A DNA stretch of 64,000 nucleotides, taken from contig NC_023754.2 in assembly GCF_000499845.2 (NCBI RefSeq), positions 11,294,963 through 11,358,962 on the forward strand. Reading direction: 5' to 3'. Position numbers and translations under genes: made by a program. Position 1 is the first letter of the stretch, and each line of letters starts with the position of its first letter. The notes beneath the pieces were generated by a model. That model was not told the origin of the DNA. It saw nothing but the letters and a program-made list of their open reading frames with translations, and searched no databases. Source of the DNA: Phaseolus vulgaris (Eukaryota; Streptophyta; Magnoliopsida; Fabales; Fabaceae). Shown here in pieces: positions 58,721 to 64,000 of the stretch.

Positions 58721-58757
58721 GGAAGGCTTTAAACACAAATGTGGGTTTAGGCTTTAT

Positions 58758-58780
58758 CGGGCCCCATGGTGGGTGCCAAA
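58758..58780 (-). other. Primer binding region of element E
   Basis: The minus strand reads TTTGGCACCCACCATGGGGC directly after the LTR end. This TGGC(A/G)CCCACC form is typical of plant gypsy primer sites; I do not assign the tRNA. Confidence 0.65.
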
Positions 58781-59467
58781 TGTTCTCACTGGTTGACTTT
58801 CTCGCCGAATGATTTGAGAGGAAAGCTCCGCTTCTAACCTGTCTTCTTTATATCTTATTCTGCACCTTCTCGTTGCACTAGAACGTGGCTTTGTTGGGAC
58901 AGAGGGGGCTCCACCTGTTGATCACAGTCTGACGATCAAGTCAGTGAGAGCTTACGTAAATAGATAAGTATTCAGTTTCAGTCTAGTATTAAGAAACAAC
59001 GTACCTTTACTTGGGGTCTCAAGTCCCTTTTATAGCTTACTCGTTTAACAACTTTCACTCACGAGAATCTAGTCTCATCTGAAAGCATACATAACATAAT
59101 TTTTTTTTGTTCATGGGTACCTTTACTCACGATGTTACAACAGAAAAGAATCTTATGCACTTTTATATCTCGGGTGCTTTCTACTTATTAACAACTTTAT
59201 CTTTTCAATTAACAACTTTATGCATATGTCTATTTAGTTAACAATTACAAATATACTGACACTTACACTTATTTATTAACATATATATTTAACTAAAACC
59301 TCTTATATTAATATATGACAAAACTTATTATTTTAATTATTCTCCATCGCATTTAACAATATAATTGGACTAAACTCATGGTCCACCCTTTGGGTCCAAC
59401 AGCTGAGTTGGCCTACCCACATGCCTAAACCGAGGTCCCAAGATCCCGAGCACTCCTGCCTAGTAGA
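58781..59467 (-). repeat. 5' LTR of element E
   Basis: 687 bp, homologous to 52654-53357. Plus-strand left end TGTTCTCACTGG; right end CTAGTAGA, where TGTA is expected on the minus strand, probably a mutation. The GAAAC duplication follows. Confidence 0.86.
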
Positions 59468-59472
59468 GAAAC

Positions 59473-59882
59473 TAAATTCAAATTTATATTTTATTTTTAT
59501 ATATTTAAATCCGAATAATTATATTAGAATCCAAATCCATACTTTCTAAACAAAATAGTATAACCATTTATAAATTTGTTTACTGCTAATTTTAAAATCG
59601 ATTATTTTTCAAAACTGATTGTAATTTCAAAATAATTTAAAATTAAGAATAACAAATATAATTAGTGAACACCAAACTGTATTCAACGTGATAATAGATA
59701 ACATGATATTATAAAAAATTTAAAAAATTAATAGCATTTAGTGTGAAAAGTTATATATATATATATATAAATATAATTTGTTTAATATTGATTAAAAATA
59801 TAAAAAAAAATATTTAAGAGAATTTATCCTATATATATTTTACCTATATCAATTTCATAATTATCAGCAATAAAATAATTAT
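59473..59882. other. AT-rich intergenic stretch
   Basis: No gene. It includes an AT dinucleotide run at 59752-59769. Confidence 0.5.
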
Positions 59883-60138
59883 CACTAAAAAAAATCATTA
59901 AATAAAAATGAATTTTAGAGACAAAATAATTAGTTACTATATTAATTTAGATATTATTTTATAAATTAAAAAATATTGGTATCCAAAGTAGTTTCTATTG
60001 TTAATAAAAAAAATTATAAACTAGTTTCTAAATTGATATCTAACATTAGCTATCAAGGTTTTCGTTACTAACTATTTTAGATTATAAATTAGTCCATATA
60101 GTGATTAATTAAGAATCTAAAATAGTTAGTAGCTAAAA
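59883..60138. mobile_element. Degraded and truncated CACTA MITE, third copy
   Basis: It begins CACTAAAAAAAATCATT and follows the order of 7616-7998 (ATTTTAGAGACAAAATAATTAG, then AGCTATCAAGGTTTTCGTTAC) with many changes, past the centre to TAGTAGCTAAAACC, where it stops. The second arm is mostly missing. Confidence 0.65.
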
Positions 60139-60238
60139 CCCAATTACATGAATCTTATTTAAAACAATGAATTTATTCATAATGATAGTTCAAGAAAGTT
60201 ATGATTAAGAGGTCTAAGTGTGAATAAAATTATGTTCA
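60136..60238 (-). mobile_element. Fragment of the 31866-type LTR
   Basis: AACCCAATTACATGAATC through GTGTGAATAAAATTATGTTCA matches 32958-33058 of the solo LTR in element C, ending at the same LTR edge. Confidence 0.6.
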
Positions 60239-61561
60239 TCAAATTTTACTATCTACAATGAGAAAACATGTGTTATTTTCAAATTTACATCTTGTATGGA
60301 AGTTATTATCTCTTTGTGACAACTATTGTGGACTAGGTTCATTATTAAGAAGCCTTTTTTTATCATAAGTAGGTATCTTTCACAAAGGTTGGAGTCCTCA
60401 TTTCCATCTTAATGTTCACTAGACTCCTCACTCTCACTAGTGGATGACTCATCTTGACTAGTATATATGTCCTTGTCCCCTCGGGTGTCTTTTTGATGGG
60501 GCATTGAGATGCAATATGACATCAATCTAGAAATTTAAAACATTTGATTTCAATAGTGCGAGTGTGTGATGAATGTCTCTCCCTTTCTTTTTCTTTTTCT
60601 CTCTAGGTTCTTGAAGGATTTTTCTCTCTAGATTTATCCTTGGAATAATTTTCCCAACCTCTTGTGGTCTTTCTTAGAATAAGAGCTAGAGTCAGACAAT
60701 TCTTTCTTGTAAGTGCCTTTCCTCAATCTTTTTTTCTACCTTAATATACAATTGTACCAAATCCTTCAAGTCTTAGTAAGGTAGAAGTTCCACTTTATCT
60801 CTTATTTCAAGACTCAAATCACTCATGAACCTAGCTATGGTGGTTTTCTCAACCTCCCTTATCCCAACCCTCATCATGTATAACTCCATATTTTGTTTAT
60901 ATTCTTCTACACTCATGTCCTTTAGATGAAGCCTTTGAAGCTTATCACGGTTATAATATGAGAGAACATGTCTCTTTCTCATTGCATTTCTTAAATCATT
61001 CCAATATTGGATTGGACGATCAATGTGGAGATGTCTTTCTCTTTCTAGGAAGGTCCATCAATACATGGAATATCCCTAAAAACTTAGGTATCTAAGGGTA
61101 ATTTACTTTCCTCACTTACTTGGTGACATGCAAATTGTTGTTCTACCTTCATTTCCAATCAATGTAGACTTCTATATCATCCTTACCATAAATGTGAGGG
61201 AGGGCAACCCTAATTTCTCTAGGATTTGTTTTCCTTCTATGCCTTCTAGGGGATGGTTGATAAAATTCAGTAATCCTCAAACAATCCTCATCTTGGGTGC
61301 CCCCAATCTCTAGTGGAATTGTTTCTACTCTTTCCTCGATTTTACTTTTGTTTTGAACTTTTTCTTCTTTTTGTTTCAAAACCCTAATTTCCTTCTCAAT
61401 AATGACAAGGTTAGCTTCAATTTCAATCTTTTATTTTTCTTTCATCAGAGCTTTTTCCTTTTTCCATAACTTTAGTGATTTAAGTTCTTGAGTCAAATGT
61501 GTTATACTCTTAAGAAAAGAACATGAATCACTTCCACTATGGTGGAAGGATGTCTAGACAT
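60239..61561 (-). pseudogene. Ty3/gypsy gag fragment, chromovirus-like
   Basis: The minus strand starts MSRHPSTIVEVIHVL at 61561 and contains, in changing frames, VALPHIYGKDDIEVYIDWK (61149-61379), MRKRHVLSYYNRDKLQRLHL and ARFMSDLSLEIRDKVEL (60773-60982), then a decayed knuckle (CHIASQCPIKKTP, near 60500). This FHGKxDxExYLxWE / SVEEYxxxME pattern is that of chromovirus gag. No pol follows. It is not related to element E. Confidence 0.75.
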
Positions 61562-62725
61562 TTTGAATTTTCAAAATTACTCACTGCTAAGACAAAGACT
61601 CTAACCTAATTCAGACTCTAAGTAACAAGACTTTGGAACTTACTAAGTTACTATGCCTACATGTGAGCTTGAAAAGAAAAAAAAAACTAGGTAATGCTTA
61701 ATGATGAAAACTTGTTAGTACTTGTGAGCTTCAACACATTTTCACTGTCTACACGTGTTTCTATTACAAGGAAGTCAACACTTGGGAGATAGAAGAACAC
61801 CAAAAATTCCTTCAAGACACCTAAGTTAAAGTTCGAATTACAAGAAAATTAAATAAAGCAAATTAAAAGAAGAAAGTAATGGGGTATCTCTCAACCCTCT
61901 CCAAGTGTTTAACTCTCATTGCTTCTTGGCTTGTAGAGTCTCCCAAGGATAACACTTTTTCTTTCAGTCTCACTTCCTCTAGAATGCTACCTTCAAAGGT
62001 TAGTTAATCTAAAATGGAAACACATAAATCCAAATTTGAATTCCACTTCAATAGGTCAAGGAAAGTAAATCAATAAAACTCAATTTAAAAAGCTAAAAAA
62101 GAGATGTAGATGAATTCAAAAAGTGTCCAAACAAGTAGGCAAACTAAAATTAAAGTTCACAAAGAAGTTGATACAAACCAAGTAGTTATGAAGATGACCA
62201 AGGAAGCAAAAGACAAAACACATGGCGAGCCGTCATCTCAACAAACAATTCAAGACCCCACCAAGGATCTCATGGACCCGACCAGAGGAGATGGGCATAA
62301 ACGAGAGCACCAACTATTCTTCCTTTTGGTCTTCTTAAGAGATAGAATATGTTGTAAATAATTTTGGGCTCACTTTAGGGGTCCAAATAGCAAAAATAGA
62401 CTAGAATAAGGTGTCTTTAGCATAATAGGGGATGTAGTCTTTTTTCCCTTTTCCCATCCTACCCCTCTTGCTTGTTTTCCAAGACTCATTCACCTATAAA
62501 TAGGAGGTCTACCCATTGTATTTTACAAGTTGAATTTGAATGAAGTATCTTAGGCCTACTGATATCAATGGAGGCCTAGTCTTCTTGGATCCGTCAAACC
62601 ATAGTCCTAGTTGTTGATCCCTTGACTTCAAGTCTTCCATCACCCACACTTTTTCACTTTTGTAATTTTCAATCCAAAGATAAAATACTTCATTAACTTT
62701 CCCTATTTCCTATTTATACAAGTCC
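61562..62725. other. Retroelement-like non-coding sequence
   Basis: 61562-62100 would be the leader of the gag fragment. 62110-62361 has an open plus-strand frame (DPTKDLMDPTRGDG) of doubtful meaning. 62364-62725 looks like an LTR (TATAAATAGGAGG at 62497, leader after it) cut by the solo LTR at 62726. I cannot define its ends. Confidence 0.4.
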
Positions 62726-63713
62726 TGATGAATTTCAAGTAATAGAGGACTTCACTAATGCAGGAAGAGGTCATCCACCCAAGCATTTAAAGTTCTTCCT
62801 TCTAGTCTTCTAAAAAATTAAAGAAGAATTAAATAAAGAGAGGACCAAGCCTAAAGCCAACAAGAAGACTACAAGCATTCAAGAATGAGCTCCAATTAAT
62901 ATCTCTCTTTATAGTTTCTTTTGTATAAATTTGTAAATAATATAGAATAGCTTTAGGATGTGCTAAAGAGAGAAACCTTAAAGACACCTCCATTGTATAG
63001 CACTTTAGGCGCTAGTTTTAGGAAAAATCTAGAAAGTTGTCTCTTCACACTCCTTTAGGTGCTAGAATAGAAGGAGTTAGAAGGTGACCTTTCAAAAGCT
63101 TCTCTTGTAAGCTTCTCTTGTACTTTGTGACCAGCCCTCTCAATTATAAAAGGGGTGCTTAGGTCTTTGAAATAATAAGATTGATTTTTGAGAGTGAAGA
63201 ACCTCTACCAAATTGGTGAGTGAGAGAGAGACTTGTGTCTTCTTCTCTTCTAGTCTTATCTTGAGTGAATTCTTGGGCTCTCAAGTGGCGGCAACAACAC
63301 TCATCTTGAAGCCAACCATCCTTCAAGTGGCGTGCACATTCCAAGAGTTTCATCCACATAACTCCATTTTCCCTTCATTCCAAATTACCCATTTTTGTTC
63401 TACTTGCTTGTTTTCACTTTCAATCGGTGCAATCTCTTCCTTATGATCTCCTCTTTCATTTGTTGCACTTATATTCAATTTTAATCGGTGCAAATTGGTT
63501 GTTCTTGCTGTTTTAGTCACGTCCTCCATGGGTATAATTGTTATATGTTGTGTTCTTGAGTTTCTATCAATGGGTTTGTTGTTCAAAATGGGTTTCTATG
63601 TGAGTTTGGCTTGGTTACTTGTGTTTTGGTGAGTTCTTGAATGTTAAGAACATTGATCAAGTTCTTGAAAAGTGCCTAATCATATTCCAACTCTTGTTGA
63701 ATCCATAACATCA
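62726..63713 (+). mobile_element. Solo LTR of a 1 kb LTR family, copy 3
   Basis: It begins TGATGAATTTCAAG and ends CCATAACATCA. It shares with copies 1 and 2 the AAGCC-rich start, a TATA-like ATTATAAAAGGGGTGC at about 63143, and AAGTGGCGGCAAC / AAGTGGCGTG near 63281 and 63325. The left flank is AGTCC, and the right flank does not match, probably because another element begins at the junction. Confidence 0.75.
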
Positions 63714-64000
63714 GTGTTGTCAAGATCGCGAGTTAACTCGCCGATCTTCCGAGTTTACGATCTTTCCAGGCAAAATCGCGTCAGATCAGAGATGGGATCG
63801 GACCATCTCTGGATCGGAGCGATCCAGCGATCCAAGGGCTGGATCGGACGATTCAAGGGCCCCAGCGATCCATGACGTGGCCCAAATAGAAAACCCTAAA
63901 TTAATAAAACCCTAATTTTAAAAACTGAAACCCTAATCTGAAACGAAACCCTAATTTTTCTTAACTTGTGCCGCTGATTGTGCTTGTCGTCGCAGCTCTT
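63712..64000. mobile_element. Edge of a probable hAT-like element
   Basis: CAGTGTTGTCAAGATCGCG resembles a hAT terminal repeat. The following 120 bases are unusually GC-rich, with repeated GATCGGA/GATCCA words in both orientations (63720-63870), as in subterminal repeats, and then AAACCCTAA-type words. The element runs off the window, so its class and length cannot be proven. Confidence 0.4.

Larger units (their letters stand above)
52654..59467 (-). mobile_element. Ty3/gypsy Tat-like element E, pol mostly deleted, with antisense ORF
   Basis: LTRs 52654-53357 and 58781-59467, duplication GAAAC at 52649-52653 and 59468-59472. On the minus strand it carries a primer site, gag, protease, then only the integrase tail, a 70 bp tandem array, an ORF on the opposite strand, and the purine tract and LTR. 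An extra ORF between pol and the 3' LTR, including antisense ones, is a known trait of Tat/Ogre-type gypsy elements. RT, RNase H and the integrase core are missing, so it is non-autonomous. Confidence 0.88.

Noticed and set aside
1..64000. tRNA or rRNA genes
   Set aside because: I saw no cloverleaf-like A and B box pairs or rRNA words; the tRNA-like words found are retrotransposon primer sites.

Overview
This is plant nuclear DNA from a eudicot, most likely a legume of the bean tribe (Phaseoleae). It is AT-rich, has intron-containing genes, and is dominated by LTR retrotransposons, including four related SIRE-type Ty1/copia elements of the kind known from soybean and beans. I recognise only two ordinary host loci. 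The first (590-5748, minus strand) encodes a TLC-domain membrane protein in eight coding exons. It appears to share a transcript with a small upstream reading frame whose stop overlaps the TLC start as ATGA. The second (43329-44498, minus strand) is an intronless mTERF-family gene for an organellar protein.

Layout. 590-5748: TLC locus with its upstream small ORF. 5749-8889: intergenic, with a CACTA-type fold-back MITE (7616-7998) and a truncated CACTA-like end. 8890-16009: SIRE-like copia element 1, defective, carrying a GC-rich solo LTR (13911-14754, duplication ATTAC). 16258-16635: second MITE copy. About 17.0-35.2 kb: an old minus-strand copia (element A) broken into pieces by a solo LTR (18581-19590, duplication GTACC), by SIRE-like element B (20577-26846, minus; gag plus a third ORF, no pol) and by SIRE-like element C (27508-33105, plus; duplication AAGGG), which itself holds another solo LTR. 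35.2-43.3 kb: AT-rich intergenic DNA with tandem repeats and a 1.26 kb insertion. 43329-44498: mTERF gene. 45443-52511: SIRE-like element D (duplication AAAAA) with a 972 bp solo LTR (duplication TATAT). 52654-59467: a Ty3/gypsy Tat-like element E on the minus strand (duplication GAAAC), which keeps gag, protease and an integrase tail, a 70 bp x 8 tandem array and an antisense ORF. 59.5-64 kb: degraded MITE, LTR and gypsy gag fragments, a third solo LTR of the 1 kb family, and the edge of a probable hAT-like element.

No retrotransposon here is intact: each lacks at least one of gag, integrase core or reverse transcriptase, and most reading frames contain stops or shifts. Target-site duplications and restored host reading frames give a clear order of insertion. 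The signals I consider most worth pursuing are the ATGA-coupled two-ORF transcript at the TLC locus, and a palindromic 16-mer that recurs in pairs spaced 21 bp apart through both coding and non-coding parts of the SIRE-like elements.
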